Positions 36,639-45,662 of a stretch of DNA of 64,000 nt are shown piece after piece. The position numbers and the translations under genes are program-made. Within the stretch, counting starts at the first letter, position 1. Every line of letters begins with the position of its first letter. Source of the DNA: Ruminococcus sp. (GTDB lineage Bacteria > Bacillota > Clostridia > Oscillospirales > Acutalibacteraceae); assembly GCA_017416065.1 (NCBI GenBank), contig JAFQDM010000016.1, positions 1 to 64,000 of the forward strand, in the 5' to 3' direction. The notes under the pieces were generated by a model that was given only the letters and a program-made list of their open reading frames with translations, was not told the origin of the DNA and ran no database searches.

Positions 36639-36700
36639 ATTTAAAACCGTCCTTTCGGAATTTTTCAATATTTATCCATAATAACAGATATTAATAATTT

Positions 36701-36729
36701 ATTTTACCACATTAAATGTAAATTTACAA
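36701..36729 (-). promoter_or_regulatory. Predicted promoter of gltX
   Basis: Minus-strand -35 TTGTAA (36724-36729), 17-base spacer, -10 TAAAAT (36701-36706), about 62 bases before the start codon. It lies downstream of the terminator at 36763-36819, so gltX need not depend on the upstream minus-strand promoter. Confidence 0.55.
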
Positions 36730-36762
36730 TTACTTTACATAATAATTTTCCTGATTTTCAGG

Positions 36763-36819
36763 CAAAAAAATAGCAAAAAGCCTGCAAAAGGAGTGTCCCG
36801 AATGCAGACTTTTCGCTAT
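36763..36819 (-). terminator. Long-stem Rho-independent terminator of the orphan transcript
   Basis: The arms 36770-36786 and 36803-36819 pair along 17 bases (two G-U pairs on the RNA), with a 16-base loop that can pair further, followed on the minus strand by seven T (36764-36770). Confidence 0.85.
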
Positions 36820-36889
36820 GTGGATTTTCTTTATGAATAACACCCAACTAAACACTCAACAAATTAATTGGATATTACCATCAACAATA

Positions 36890-36905
36890 TGTAAGAATTC
36901 TTACA
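36890..36905. promoter_or_regulatory. Perfect 16-bp palindrome, candidate operator
   Basis: TGTAAGAATTCTTACA is an uninterrupted 8+8 inverted repeat located at the predicted transcription start of the orphan transcript and ~140 bases upstream of the XRE regulator gene. Its size and symmetry suit a dimeric helix-turn-helix protein such as the one encoded next door. Confidence 0.5.
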
Positions 36906-36915
36906 ATTTAATTAT

Positions 36916-36944
36916 ATAATAACGCGAATTTTCACACTTGTCAA
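36916..36944 (-). promoter_or_regulatory. Strong minus-strand promoter with no annotated gene
   Basis: -35 TTGACA (36939-36944), 17-base spacer, -10 TATTAT (36916-36921) on the minus strand. It points away from the XRE gene toward gltX, and its predicted start abuts the palindrome at 36890-36905. Confidence 0.7.
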
Positions 36945-36994
36945 GCACAATTCTAAGATTTCTCATAGTTTTTTATTAATAATCGTAATTTTTG

Positions 36995-37000
36995 TATAAT
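36995..37000 (+). promoter_or_regulatory. -10 element of the XRE regulator promoter
   Basis: TATAAT at 36995-37000, 34 bases upstream of the start codon. The -35 region (TTTATT at 36972-36977) matches poorly, suggesting weak or activated expression. Confidence 0.5.
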
Positions 37001-37033
37001 AATTCTAACAAATCTAATTTAGGGTGTGAAATT

Positions 37034-37366
37034 ATGATTGGCGAAAGATTGCAGGAGCTCAGAAAGGATCACGGGCTCTCTCAGGAACAACTGGCACAAA
37101 TACTCGGGGTATCTCATTACACGGTCTCCTCCTACGAATGCAACAGATCTGATCCGGACGACAAGTCCAAAATCAAGCTGGCTCAGCTTTTCAACGTATC
37201 CGTTGACTATATGCTGGGGCTCATTGATGAGCGATTCTCTTTCCAAAGAGAAGACGACCTGTTAGTTCTTCCAAAAGACCTGACAACTGAGGAAAAATCA
37301 GAAATAGAAAATTTTATCGACTATATCAAATACAAAAAACAAACAAACGCAAAAACAGAGGACTGA
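37034..37366 (+). CDS. XRE-family helix-turn-helix transcriptional regulator
   Basis: This 110-residue product has an N-terminal Cro/C1-type DNA-binding domain (residues ~1-62): IGERLQELRKDHGLSQEQLA, LGVSHYTVSSYECNRSDPD, KLAQLFNVSVDYMLGL. A short acidic and lysine-rich tail follows. Proteins of this design usually repress nearby genes and often themselves. The start at 37034 follows AGGGTG. A longer reading to 36992 is not supported by a ribosome site. No phage genes are nearby, so it is probably a chromosomal regulator. The palindrome at 36890-36905 is a candidate target. Confidence 0.85.
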   Translation: MIGERLQELRKDHGLSQEQLAQILGVSHYTVSSYECNRSDPDDKSKIKLAQLFNVSVDYMLGLIDERFSFQREDDLLVLPKDLTTEEKSEIENFIDYIKYKKQTNAKTED

Positions 37367-37387
37367 GTGTAAAAACTCAGTCCTCTG
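37356..37387 (+). terminator. Hairpin ending the XRE gene
   Basis: A 13-bp perfect stem CAGAGGACTGAGT / ACTCAGTCCTCTG with a 6-base loop, overlapping the stop codon. The T tail is weak. Confidence 0.65.
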
Positions 37388-37418
37388 CTTAATTTGTTGA
37401 TTCTTTTGATTTATTCGC

Positions 37419-37447
37419 ACAAAGCCTCCCTTGTGCAAAGGGAGCTT
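37419..37447. repeat. Short palindromic hairpin resembling a dispersed Ruminococcaceae repeat end
   Basis: The stem CTCCCTT / AAGGGAG (37426-37444) lies within an AAGC...GCTT context, between the XRE and secA ends. It resembles the hairpin end of small palindromic repeats I recall being common between genes in Faecalibacterium-like genomes. It may also act as the secA terminator, although its T tail on the minus strand is poor. Confidence 0.35.
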
Positions 37448-37461
37448 CTGCTCATCGCTTC

Positions 37462-40332
37462 TTATTCATCCATGCCACAGCACTTCTTGTACTTTTTGCC
37501 TGAGCCGCAGGGACAGGGGTCGTTTCTGCCGACCTTCTTGCCCTTCTTAACGGTTCTGTTGGTAGACATTGTGCCGTCACCGGAGAACTCCACAGGCTTC
37601 GCAACCTGCTCACGCTTGATAGAAAACGTTACCGGGTTCACCTTCTCTGCAGGTTCATCTTTATTAAGGATCACCTGATGTGCGGCAGCAGCTGCCTTCT
37701 CTGCCTCGCGGCGGAGTCGCTCCTCCTCGCGCTGACGCTGCTGGATCTCGTAAACTCTTCTGGGAGCTGTGAGCACCAGCTTCACGGTATCCTGACGGAT
37801 GCTGTCTATCATCTGGTCAAACATCTCAAAGCCCTCGTGAGTATATTCAACAACAGGGTCGTGCTGTGCATAGGCACGCATACGGATACCCTGCTTGAGC
37901 TCATCCATTCCGTCAATGTGATCCATCCAATGAGTATCAACAGAGCGCAGAAGGTATACTCGCTCAACCTCTCTCATTGTTTCTTCTGAGATAAGCTCCT
38001 CGTACCCTGCATACAGCTCCTTTGCGTGTTCAAGGAGCATATCCTTAACATCGGATGCAGTCAACGAAGAAAGCTCCTCCTCAGAGAATGTGAGGGGACA
38101 TTTATCATCCACAAGCCAGCCGTTGTAGTATTCTCTCAGGCTTGCAAGGTTCCAGTTCTGTGCATCTCCCACAAGGTACATTCCAACGTTTGCCTCTATG
38201 GTCTGCTCCATCATAGTCATAACAGTCTGATGAATATCCTCTCCCTCCAGCACCTGGTTGCGCTGTTTGTAGATTATCTCACGCTGACGGTTCATAACGT
38301 CGTCAAACTGGAGAACGTTCTTTCTGATTCCGAAGTTGCGCTGCTCTACCTTCTCCTGTGAGCTTTCTATGATATTGGAAAGAAGCTTGTTCTCAATGGG
38401 TGCGGTGGAATCAGGCTGAAGCCTCTCCATGATCATTCTCATTCTGTCTCCGCCGAAGATTCGCATCAGGTCATCCTCTGTTGACAGGAAGAACTGGCTG
38501 CAGCCGGGATCACCCTGACGGCCTGCACGACCGCGAAGCTGGTTGTCGATTCGGCGGGATTCGTGGCGCTCTGTGCCGATGATGAACAGTCCGCCTGCTT
38601 CTCTTACCTTATCTGCCTCGTCACGGAGCTCCTCTTTAAACTTTGTGTGCAGCTCTGTGAATGTGTTTCTTGCTTCTATGATCTCCTCGTTGTCTGTTTC
38701 TGCAAAGCCCGTTGCCTCTGCAATCAGCTCATCCGTAAAACCCTGCTTGCGCATTTTGGAGGTTGCCATAAACTCAGCATTACCGCCCAGGATAATATCC
38801 GTACCACGGCCTGCCATATTGGTTGCAATGGTAACTGCTCCAAGCTTACCTGCCTGAGCAACGATCTCTGCTTCTTTGTCGTGCTGCTTTGCATTGAGCA
38901 CGTTGTGGGGAACTCCGCGCTTTGAAAGAAGCTTCGAGAGCACCTCTGACTTCTCAATGGAGATAGTACCCACCAGCACGGGCTGACCTTTTTCGTGGCA
39001 GTCCACGATGGTATCTATAACCGCGCCGAACTTTGCCTGCTCAGTTGCAAAGATAAGATCGTTTTTATCCTCTCTTGCAAGGGGACGGTTTGTGGGGATC
39101 TCCACAACGTCCAGCTTGTAGATCTCGCGGAATTCCTGCTCCTCAGTAAGGGCGGTACCCGTCATACCCGAGAGCTTATCGTAAAGACGGAAGTAGTTCT
39201 GGAATGTGATGGTTGCAAGGGTCTTGCTTTCATTCTGGATCTTGACCCCTTCCTTTGCCTCAATTGCCTGGTGCAGACCTTCGTTGAAGCGTCTGCCGTA
39301 CATAAGACGACCGGTAAACTCGTCAACGATAACTATCTCTCCGTCTTTGTTTACATAGTCAATATCAAGATGCATAATGCCATGAGCTCTGATCGCCTGG
39401 TTTATGTGATGCTGAAGGGTCAGATTCTCAGGGTCGGTCAGGTTCTCAACAGAGAAATACTCCTCTGCCTTCTTAACGCCTACCTGGGTCAGGGTTGCAG
39501 ACTTAGCCTTTTCGTCAACGATGTAGTCAATGTCGTTTTCCTCAAAGAAGCTCTCCATATCCTCCTTGGAGTTTACCTCTGTGAAAACGTGCTTCTTGAG
39601 CCTTCTTGCAAAGGAATCTGCTTTCTGATACATATCCGTGGACTTATCTCCCTGACCGGAGATGATAAGGGGAGTTCTTGCCTCGTCTATGAGGATGGAG
39701 TCCACCTCGTCCACAATTGCAAAGGCGTGACCGCGCTGAACGCGGTTCTCCTTGTAAACTGCCATATTATCTCGCAGGTAGTCAAAGCCCAGCTCGTTGT
39801 TTGTGCCGTATGTAATGTCTGCATCGTAAGCGCCCTTGCGCTCTGAGGGATGCAGATCGTGAACTATCAGACCAACAGAGAGGCCTAAGAAGCGGTACAG
39901 CTTACCCATCCACTCCGAGTCACGGCGTGCAAGGTAATCGTTAACCGTTACAACGTGAACTCCCCTGCCTGTAAGTCCGTTAAGGTATGCAGGTAAGGTT
40001 GCCACCAGAGTTTTACCTTCACCTGTTTTCATTTCTGCAATTCTGCCCTGATGGAGGATGATACCGCCCTGGATCTGCACGGGAAAGTGCTTCATTCCCA
40101 GAACTCGCCAGGATGCCTCTCGGCAAACCGCAAAGGCATCGGGGAGGATGTCGTCTGTTGTCTCGCCCTTTGCAAGGCGCTCCTTAAGCAATGCTGTCTG
40201 AGCCTTGAGCTCTGCATCCGTCATTGCGGCATACTTGCTCTCAAGGGAGAGAGTTTTTTCACACAAAGGCTGAATGCGCTTTATTTCCTTTTTGCTGTAG
40301 CTGCCAAAAAGTGCTTTCAGTATTTTTCCCAT
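37462..40332 (-). CDS. secA: Preprotein translocase ATPase SecA
   Basis: This full-length 956-residue product has Walker A in [11 protein letters not shown], the DEAD-like box in [17 protein letters not shown], the preprotein-binding region, helicase motifs including [14 protein letters not shown] and [11 protein letters not shown], and a C-terminal zinc-binding SEC-C motif [17 protein letters not shown]. SecA drives Sec-dependent export and so serves every signal-peptide protein in this window. The start follows GAAAGGAAG. It appears to be transcribed alone. Upstream I see only a -10-like TATAAT about 55 bases before the start codon. Confidence 0.97.
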   Translation of the reverse strand: MGKILKALFGSYSKKEIKRIQPLCEKTLSLESKYAAMTDAELKAQTALLKERLAKGETTDDILPDAFAVCREASWRVLGMKHFPVQIQGGIILHQGRIAEMKTGEGKTLVATLPAYLNGLTGRGVHVVTVNDYLARRDSEWMGKLYRFLGLSVGLIVHDLHPSERKGAYDADITYGTNNELGFDYLRDNMAVYKENRVQRGHAFAIVDEVDSILIDEARTPLIISGQGDKSTDMYQKADSFARRLKKHVFTEVNSKEDMESFFEENDIDYIVDEKAKSATLTQVGVKKAEEYFSVENLTDPENLTLQHHINQAIRAHGIMHLDIDYVNKDGEIVIVDEFTGRLMYGRRFNEGLHQAIEAKEGVKIQNESKTLATITFQNYFRLYDKLSGMTGTALTEEQEFREIYKLDVVEIPTNRPLAREDKNDLIFATEQAKFGAVIDTIVDCHEKGQPVLVGTISIEKSEVLSKLLSKRGVPHNVLNAKQHDKEAEIVAQAGKLGAVTIATNMAGRGTDIILGGNAEFMATSKMRKQGFTDELIAEATGFAETDNEEIIEARNTFTELHTKFKEELRDEADKVREAGGLFIIGTERHESRRIDNQLRGRAGRQGDPGCSQFFLSTEDDLMRIFGGDRMRMIMERLQPDSTAPIENKLLSNIIESSQEKVEQRNFGIRKNVLQFDDVMNRQREIIYKQRNQVLEGEDIHQTVMTMMEQTIEANVGMYLVGDAQNWNLASLREYYNGWLVDDKCPLTFSEEELSSLTASDVKDMLLEHAKELYAGYEELISEETMREVERVYLLRSVDTHWMDHIDGMDELKQGIRMRAYAQHDPVVEYTHEGFEMFDQMIDSIRQDTVKLVLTAPRRVYEIQQRQREEERLRREAEKAAAAAHQVILNKDEPAEKVNPVTFSIKREQVAKPVEFSGDGTMSTNRTVKKGKKVGRNDPCPCGSGKKYKKCCGMDE

Positions 40333-40480
40333 ATTTATTCTTCCTTTCGGTTATTTTCATCACATAATATCCCATTATAGGATATAGTTATATTTACTAT
40401 ATCTTAACACACAAAGGCAAAAAAATAAAGGGGATTTTGAAATCTCCCCCATATTCCCTGCAAAATTTACAAACAGGAAA

Positions 40481-40510
40481 CAAAAAGCGCAGGGATAACC
40501 CCGCGCCGCT
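40481..40510 (-). terminator. Terminator of the FHA-RodA / transpeptidase operon
   Basis: On the minus strand, GCGC-GGG / CCC-GCGC with a 4-base loop (40487-40506) is followed by TTTTTGTTT. Confidence 0.75.
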
Positions 40511-40527
40511 TTGCTTATAAACTAAAT

Positions 40528-41865
40528 TTATCCTTCAAATCCCAAGGACTGTGCACAGCCTATCATAGCCGTTCTTGCTATGGGGCCTGCGCTGTAAAAT
40601 CCGTAGCCGCCTTCTTCTACCACCACCGCAAAGGCAAGGGGGTATTCTGCGTCCGTGCTGTAGCCCACCATCCAGGCATTGGGCTCTTTGCCCTCTCCTA
40701 CCTCAGCTGTACCTGTTTTGGCACCAACGGTAAGTCCGCCGAACATAGTATCTCCGTAGTAATCGGACACGGTATAGCGCATAATATCCTGCATTTTTTC
40801 TGCAGTCTCTTCACTCATAAGGCGAGTGGTGCCCGACCTTTCTCCCTGCACGTAGTGGGGCAGCCTTGCTTCTCCGGAGTTTGCAACAGCACCGCAAAGA
40901 ATTGCCATATACGCAGGGCTGACCATATTTGTATACTGACCTACACCCGACCAGGCAAGGTCGTTGTCGTTTGCATCGCTCAGGTCAAAGTGTCCCTGTG
41001 CGGTCCTTACACTGCCCACAAGGTAGCTCTTGGTAACGCCCAAGCTCTCAGATACCCTCTGCATATTCTCTGCCCCTGCTGTGGTTGCCGCCTCAGCAAA
41101 TGCAATGTTGCAGGACCAGGCAAAAGCCTGATAAATATCCATTTCTCCGTGCTCTTCAAGGCAGGTGACGGTATCTCCGCCAAAGTCCCTCTCTCCCTCA
41201 CAGGTGAAGGTCATATTCTCAATATCTGCTCCGCTTTCCATAAGCGCAATGGTGGTGATTATCTTATAAATTGAGCCTGGGGAGTATGTGCTGGAAACTG
41301 CATTGTTAAGGTATGCACCCTCGGGAATCTCCTCGGGTACATTCTGCGGGTCATAGGAGGGAGTGCTCACCATGCACAGAACTTCTCCCGTTTTGTAGTT
41401 ATATACCATACAGGCTCCCTTTTTGCCTGCAAACTCCTCATAGACCTCTGCGCATACGTCTGCATCCAAGGTAAGAGATACATCTCCCTTTGGTCTGAGA
41501 CTTTCAGGCAAACCGTAGCCAAAAATGCCGTTATGCCCCACAAGCTGAGCTCTGCGGGCAGTTTGCACTGCCGTGGCAATGTTGTATGAGCCGTCGCCTA
41601 CCGTGTGCAGTGTGGCAAGCCTTGTGTAATAATCCTCATTATAATACCTTTGTGAGTCCACGGACTGAGCAAGTATTGTACCGTTTCTGTCGTATATCTT
41701 CCCTGCACCTGAGAGCCCCTTGCCAAAAGCCAAGTGCTGATTGTAGGTCTGATTTGCCCACATATCACCGTCTTTTACATATCTCAGGCATAAAAGCCCA
41801 AGCCCCAGCAAAAATGCTGCAGCCAGAATAAGGGATATAAAACTTCGTGACATTGTTCTTTTCAT
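40528..41865 (-). CDS. Penicillin-binding protein, class B-like transpeptidase
   Basis: This 445-residue product has an N-terminal membrane helix (residues ~7-27), a short dimerisation-like region (GAGKIYDRNGTILAQS), and a transpeptidase domain with Ser198 in SIYK (SxxK), Ser251-Cys-Asn253 (SxN) and Lys383-Thr-Gly (KTG). It cross-links peptidoglycan outside the membrane. The size and gene order next to a RodA/FtsW protein match the PbpA type seen beside rodA in Actinobacteria and many Clostridia. It starts 18 bases after the RodA-fusion stop codon. The two proteins are expected to act as a polymerase-cross-linker pair. Confidence 0.92.
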   Translation of the reverse strand: MKRTMSRSFISLILAAAFLLGLGLLCLRYVKDGDMWANQTYNQHLAFGKGLSGAGKIYDRNGTILAQSVDSQRYYNEDYYTRLATLHTVGDGSYNIATAVQTARRAQLVGHNGIFGYGLPESLRPKGDVSLTLDADVCAEVYEEFAGKKGACMVYNYKTGEVLCMVSTPSYDPQNVPEEIPEGAYLNNAVSSTYSPGSIYKIITTIALMESGADIENMTFTCEGERDFGGDTVTCLEEHGEMDIYQAFAWSCNIAFAEAATTAGAENMQRVSESLGVTKSYLVGSVRTAQGHFDLSDANDNDLAWSGVGQYTNMVSPAYMAILCGAVANSGEARLPHYVQGERSGTTRLMSEETAEKMQDIMRYTVSDYYGDTMFGGLTVGAKTGTAEVGEGKEPNAWMVGYSTDAEYPLAFAVVVEEGGYGFYSAGPIARTAMIGCAQSLGFEG

Positions 41866-41883
41866 TGTGAGCCCCTGTTTCTT

Positions 41884-43566
41884 TTATCTCTGAGGTAATC
41901 TTTTTGATCTGTTGTACGTCCTCTCGTCTGCCGCTTTGATGAATGCAAGGAGCCCAAAGCTTGAAAGCATACTGGAGCCGCCTGCGCTGATAAACGGCAG
42001 GGTAACACCTGTAAGAGGCAGTATATCTGTACAGCCAAAGATGTTGAGGGATGCCTGCACGAGCATCATAGATGCGGCACAGGAAGCAGAAATGGAGTAG
42101 AAGGTACTGCGGCTTCTGGTACCGATCGCTCTTGAATACACCACCAAGCCACACAGCACAACAGCAAAAGCAAGGGCTATAATAAGACCTATCTCCTCAG
42201 TAATTATGCCAAACACCAGGTCCGTTTCCGATGCCCCGTAGTAGCGCAGGATTCCGTTGCCCACACCCACTCCGAAGAGTCCGCCCGAAGCAATGTAGGT
42301 AAGCACACCCGACTGCTGGTATCCTGCATTGTAGGGATCCTCCAGAGCGTGCCCCCAAACGGCAAAACGCTGTGCAATATAGGGCTTGAATTTGAGAATG
42401 ATGACCACCGCAAAGGCGGCTCCTGCAAGAGCCAGCACCGAAGTTTTGTAATCACCCGAACGTATGATAGAGATCATAATAAAGCTCATAAAGAATATGA
42501 GTGCCGTTCCGAAATCTCCCATTAAGGCAAGAGCTCCCACACAAAGTGCAGAGAAAACCACAAACTCTAAGAAATTGCGCTTTGTCTGCAAGTGATCGAG
42601 TGCCGATGCACCCACAAAGATGTAAGCCACCTTCACGATCTCTGACGGCTGAACGGAAACTCCTCCGATATATATTCTGTTGGCGGCACCAAACTCCATT
42701 CGTCCGAAGGCAAGGTTTATCCCAAGGAACACAAGGGAGATGATCATAATCGCCATACGCCAATTGACTATACGGTCGGGATTCTCTATGAATTTGAGCA
42801 TTATCAGATACCCTGCCGCACCGATCATTGCCGCAATTATCTGGATCCAGGCATCCATAATATCCTGGGAAACAAGCAGAATCGAGCCAGCTCCCACAAG
42901 GAGCACCGCCAAGGTCTCAAGCTCAAAGTTTGAGCGTCTGAATACCCCTGCGGAGAACAGATAGAAAACCCAGGAGAAAAGCACCACGGCACCTAAGATC
43001 TCAAAGGCCTCCAAAACAAACTTTTCATAAGAAATGCAGATCTCCACCGCCATAAAAAGATGAAAAAGATTTGTAAGGAAAATAAGTGCCGGGGCAGATA
43101 CGCTGGGCTTTGAGGAAACTCTGGAGAAAAACCAATGATGCCTCATTTCTCCGTCATATTCTTCTCCGCGACGCAGCGTAAGGGTTGTGGAGCCTATTTT
43201 TATCTCGTCATCGATCGTAACCCTGTGTCTGCCGTGAACAGGTCTGCCGTTTACCCTTGTGCCGGATTTCGAGCCTATATCGTTTATAAACCAGCCCTCT
43301 TTGCGCCGCAGCAGCACACAATGGCTTCTGGACACGGTGGGATCTTCTATCACTATATCGCAGCCCTTGCCTCTGCCTATGAGGTTTTCCCAACACAAAA
43401 CGGGAATCTTTTTCCTTATGGTGCTGTTGTAGAGCATTACAAGGGGAGCCTCCTGCCTTTTCTGACGGCGCATAGACGCAAAGCATTGATATATGATAAT
43501 GAGCGCGTATACCGCCAGCAGTATCCGCAGTCCCACAACCGCAACATCCACCATAAATTGCGTCAT
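41884..43566 (-). CDS. FHA domain - RodA/FtsW/SpoVE fusion (SEDS peptidoglycan polymerase)
   Basis: This 560-residue product begins with a membrane helix and then a cytoplasmic FHA domain (residues ~50-135: IGRGKGCDIVIEDPTVSRSH and NDIGSKSGTRVNG) that should bind phosphothreonine. The SEDS domain of about ten helices follows (ANRIYIGGVSVQPSEIVKVA, MGDFGTALIFF, ITEEIGLI, LPLTGVTLPFISAGGSS). SEDS proteins polymerise glycan strands from lipid II. In Mycobacterium the FHA protein is separate from RodA. Here both parts are in one chain, implying direct control by Ser/Thr phosphorylation. The ATG at 43566 is preferred because the AAAGGAGG site lies inside the longer TTG reading. Confidence 0.9.
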   Translation of the reverse strand: MTQFMVDVAVVGLRILLAVYALIIIYQCFASMRRQKRQEAPLVMLYNSTIRKKIPVLCWENLIGRGKGCDIVIEDPTVSRSHCVLLRRKEGWFINDIGSKSGTRVNGRPVHGRHRVTIDDEIKIGSTTLTLRRGEEYDGEMRHHWFFSRVSSKPSVSAPALIFLTNLFHLFMAVEICISYEKFVLEAFEILGAVVLFSWVFYLFSAGVFRRSNFELETLAVLLVGAGSILLVSQDIMDAWIQIIAAMIGAAGYLIMLKFIENPDRIVNWRMAIMIISLVFLGINLAFGRMEFGAANRIYIGGVSVQPSEIVKVAYIFVGASALDHLQTKRNFLEFVVFSALCVGALALMGDFGTALIFFMSFIMISIIRSGDYKTSVLALAGAAFAVVIILKFKPYIAQRFAVWGHALEDPYNAGYQQSGVLTYIASGGLFGVGVGNGILRYYGASETDLVFGIITEEIGLIIALAFAVVLCGLVVYSRAIGTRSRSTFYSISASCAASMMLVQASLNIFGCTDILPLTGVTLPFISAGGSSMLSSFGLLAFIKAADERTYNRSKRLPQR

Positions 43567-43608
43567 TTTGCCGCCTCCTTTCAAAAGCAGAATCTATTAC
43601 TTAATAAT

Positions 43609-43637
43609 ATACTATTATTTACCTTGTCACAAGTCAA
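43609..43637 (-). promoter_or_regulatory. Predicted promoter of the FHA-RodA operon
   Basis: Minus-strand -35 TTGACT (43632-43637), 17-base spacer, -10 TAGTAT (43609-43614). An overlapping alternative uses TTGTGA and TATTAT with the same spacing. Confidence 0.55.
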
Positions 43638-43701
43638 TAAACAATCTTGTAATATTCGTCTTCTATATAAAATAATTATGAATGTTTTGTGTATTAAAAG
43701 C

Positions 43702-43732
43702 AAAAACTCCGCCTGCACAAAGGCAGACGGAG
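43702..43732 (-). terminator. Terminator after glmS
   Basis: The stem CTCCGCCTGC / GCAGACGGAG with one mismatch and a 6-base loop (43707-43732) is followed by TTTTT on the minus strand. Confidence 0.85.
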
Positions 43733-43743
43733 CAAATCTGAAC

Positions 43744-45570
43744 TTATTCAACAGTTACGGATTTTGCCAGGTTTCTGGGTTTATCCACATCGTTACCACG
43801 ATGAACAGAGGTGTAATAAGCAAGCAGCTGCAGAGGTACTGCCGCAACCATGGGCATAAGGATCTCCTCTATGCGAGGCACGCGGATAACAAAATCTGCA
43901 ACGTCCTCTCCTACCTGTGCGTCATCATCACAAACAAGGATAACCATGGCGCCTCTTGCTTTTACTTCCTTAATGTTACTTACCGTTTTGTCGTAAAGCG
44001 CATTCTGTGTAGCAACAGCAATAACGGGCATTCCGTCTGTAATCAGGGAGATGGTGCCGTGCTTGAGCTCACCTGCTGCATAGGACTCAGAATGAATGTA
44101 GGATATCTCCTTAAGCTTCAAGGATCCCTCCATAGACAGGGCGTAGTCAAGGCCTCTGCCAATATACAGAAGGCTCTCTGCCTCCAAAAGCTTGTTTGCA
44201 CCCTCGTTGCACTGTGCGTCCACGCGCTCTATTGTTTCTTCGATCACTGCAGGCACACCACTGAGCACGGAGGTAAGTCTGCGGCAGGTCTCGTCGTCTA
44301 TTCTGCCCTTTGCATGAGCAAGCTCAAAGCCGAGAAGATACATAACTGAGATCTGCACCATATATGCCTTTGTAGAGGCTACCGCGATCTCAGGACCTGC
44401 GTGGGTATAGATGAGCATATCTGCCTCACGGGCAATGGAGCTGCCCTTTGCGTTAACAATTGCAAGGGTATTGGCACCCATCTGCTTTGCAAGGCGCATA
44501 GCCGCAAGGCTGTCTGCCGTTTCACCTGACTGGGAAATAATGATTACAAGATCGTCCTTGTTAATAAGAGGCTCTCTGTATCTGAACTCGGAGGCAATAT
44601 CCACATGCACGGGGACTCTTGCCAGCTTCTCTATCACATATTTGCCTACCATACCTGCATGCATTGCCGTACCGCAGGCAACAACGTATATCTGCTTGAT
44701 CTCGCTGAGTTTTTCGGGAGTAATGGAGCATTCCTCAAGGTTGGGAAGTCCGTTGCTGATCCTGGGAGTGATGGTGGTCTTGACTGCCGTGGGCTGCTCG
44801 TGGATCTCCTTGAGCATATAGTGCTCGTAGCCGCCCTTCTCTGCTGCCTCCTGATCCCAATCGGCAACCTTAAGCTCTTTTTCTATCTTCTCTCCTTCAA
44901 GAGTACAGAACTTAACGCCGTTCTCTGAAAGCACGGCAACCTCGTCATGCTCAAGAAGGTAGTACTGACTTGTGTATTTAATGATTGCAGGCACGTCAGA
45001 AGCAATGAAGGTCTCATCCTCGCCTACACCTACGATCAGGGGACTTTCTCTTCTTACTGCGTAGAGCTCACCCTCCCTGTCTGCAAAGAGGATTCCGAGA
45101 GCAAAGGAGCCCTCTACCTGAGAAAGGGTCTTCGCAATGGCTTCTATCGGGTCTCCCTCATAGTTTGAATCCAGAAGCTGAGCCACAACCTCTGTGTCTG
45201 TCTCGCTCACAAAGCTTCTGCCCTGAGCCTCAAGCTGCTCCTTAAGCTCCTTGTAATTCTCAATTATTCCGTTATGTACCAGAGTAACCTTTTCTCCGCC
45301 TGCGTGAGGATGGGAGTTTTTGGCAGAGGGAACTCCGTGCGTTGCCCAACGGGTATGGCCAACGCCTATGTGACCCTTGGGGGTACCCTCGGTCTGCATT
45401 TTTGCAACCAGATCGTCCAGCCTGCCCTTTTCCTTTGCAATTCTGATGTTGCCATCTTCAAAAACTGCAATTCCTGCTGAATCATAGCCACGGTACTCAA
45501 GCTTTCTCAAAGCAGAAACCAGCACCTCGCTGCAATCCTTGGGACCTACATATCCAACTATTCCGCACAT
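43744..45570 (-). CDS. glmS: Glutamine-fructose-6-phosphate aminotransferase (isomerizing)
   Basis: This 608-residue product has an N-terminal glutaminase domain starting MCGIVGYVG, with nucleophile Cys2 exposed after Met removal, plus GHTRWATHG and HNGIIEN. Two SIS sugar-isomerase domains follow (SQSGETADSLAA; ending AKSVTVE). It makes glucosamine-6-phosphate, the entry to UDP-GlcNAc. The start at 45570 follows AAGGAG with 7-base spacing. It lies 92 bases downstream of the CapD-like gene on the same strand, which couples amino-sugar supply to glycan synthesis. No glmS ribozyme fits in that gap. Confidence 0.95.
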   Translation of the reverse strand: MCGIVGYVGPKDCSEVLVSALRKLEYRGYDSAGIAVFEDGNIRIAKEKGRLDDLVAKMQTEGTPKGHIGVGHTRWATHGVPSAKNSHPHAGGEKVTLVHNGIIENYKELKEQLEAQGRSFVSETDTEVVAQLLDSNYEGDPIEAIAKTLSQVEGSFALGILFADREGELYAVRRESPLIVGVGEDETFIASDVPAIIKYTSQYYLLEHDEVAVLSENGVKFCTLEGEKIEKELKVADWDQEAAEKGGYEHYMLKEIHEQPTAVKTTITPRISNGLPNLEECSITPEKLSEIKQIYVVACGTAMHAGMVGKYVIEKLARVPVHVDIASEFRYREPLINKDDLVIIISQSGETADSLAAMRLAKQMGANTLAIVNAKGSSIAREADMLIYTHAGPEIAVASTKAYMVQISVMYLLGFELAHAKGRIDDETCRRLTSVLSGVPAVIEETIERVDAQCNEGANKLLEAESLLYIGRGLDYALSMEGSLKLKEISYIHSESYAAGELKHGTISLITDGMPVIAVATQNALYDKTVSNIKEVKARGAMVILVCDDDAQVGEDVADFVIRVPRIEEILMPMVAAVPLQLLAYYTSVHRGNDVDKPRNLAKSVTVE

Positions 45571-45662
45571 AAACATGCTCCTTAAAATAATATAGTTCAA
45601 AGACCCTCCGCAACAAAGGCGGAAAATCAGTTAATATCAAAATAAAAACAACTCAAAGCTTC

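Larger units (their letters stand above)
36763..36909 (-). ncRNA. Candidate ~147-nt orphan transcript (small RNA or attenuated gltX leader)
   Basis: A consensus-like minus-strand promoter (36916-36944) predicts a start near 36909, and a 17-bp-stem terminator ends at about 36763. Nothing between looks coding apart from a five-codon ATG frame. The transcript opens with the palindrome TGTAAGAATTCTTACA, which could fold as a hairpin. I see no T-box sequence or other known riboswitch class. It could be an independent small RNA, or a leader that stops most transcription before gltX. Confidence 0.5.

Noticed and set aside
36699..36833. GTG-started frame of ~36 codons running through the orphan-transcript terminator
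   Set aside because: It crosses the terminator stem, has no convincing ribosome site, and its composition looks non-coding.
36639..36909. T-box riboswitch controlling gltX
   Set aside because: No T-box sequence or specifier-loop-like arrangement is visible; only a single long terminator stem was found.
37034..37366. Prophage repressor
   Set aside because: The XRE domain alone is not evidence of a phage; no integrase, phage structural gene or attachment site is nearby.
45571..45662. glmS ribozyme upstream of glmS
   Set aside because: The gap to the upstream gene is only 92 bases, too short for the ~150-base ribozyme, and no matching core was seen.
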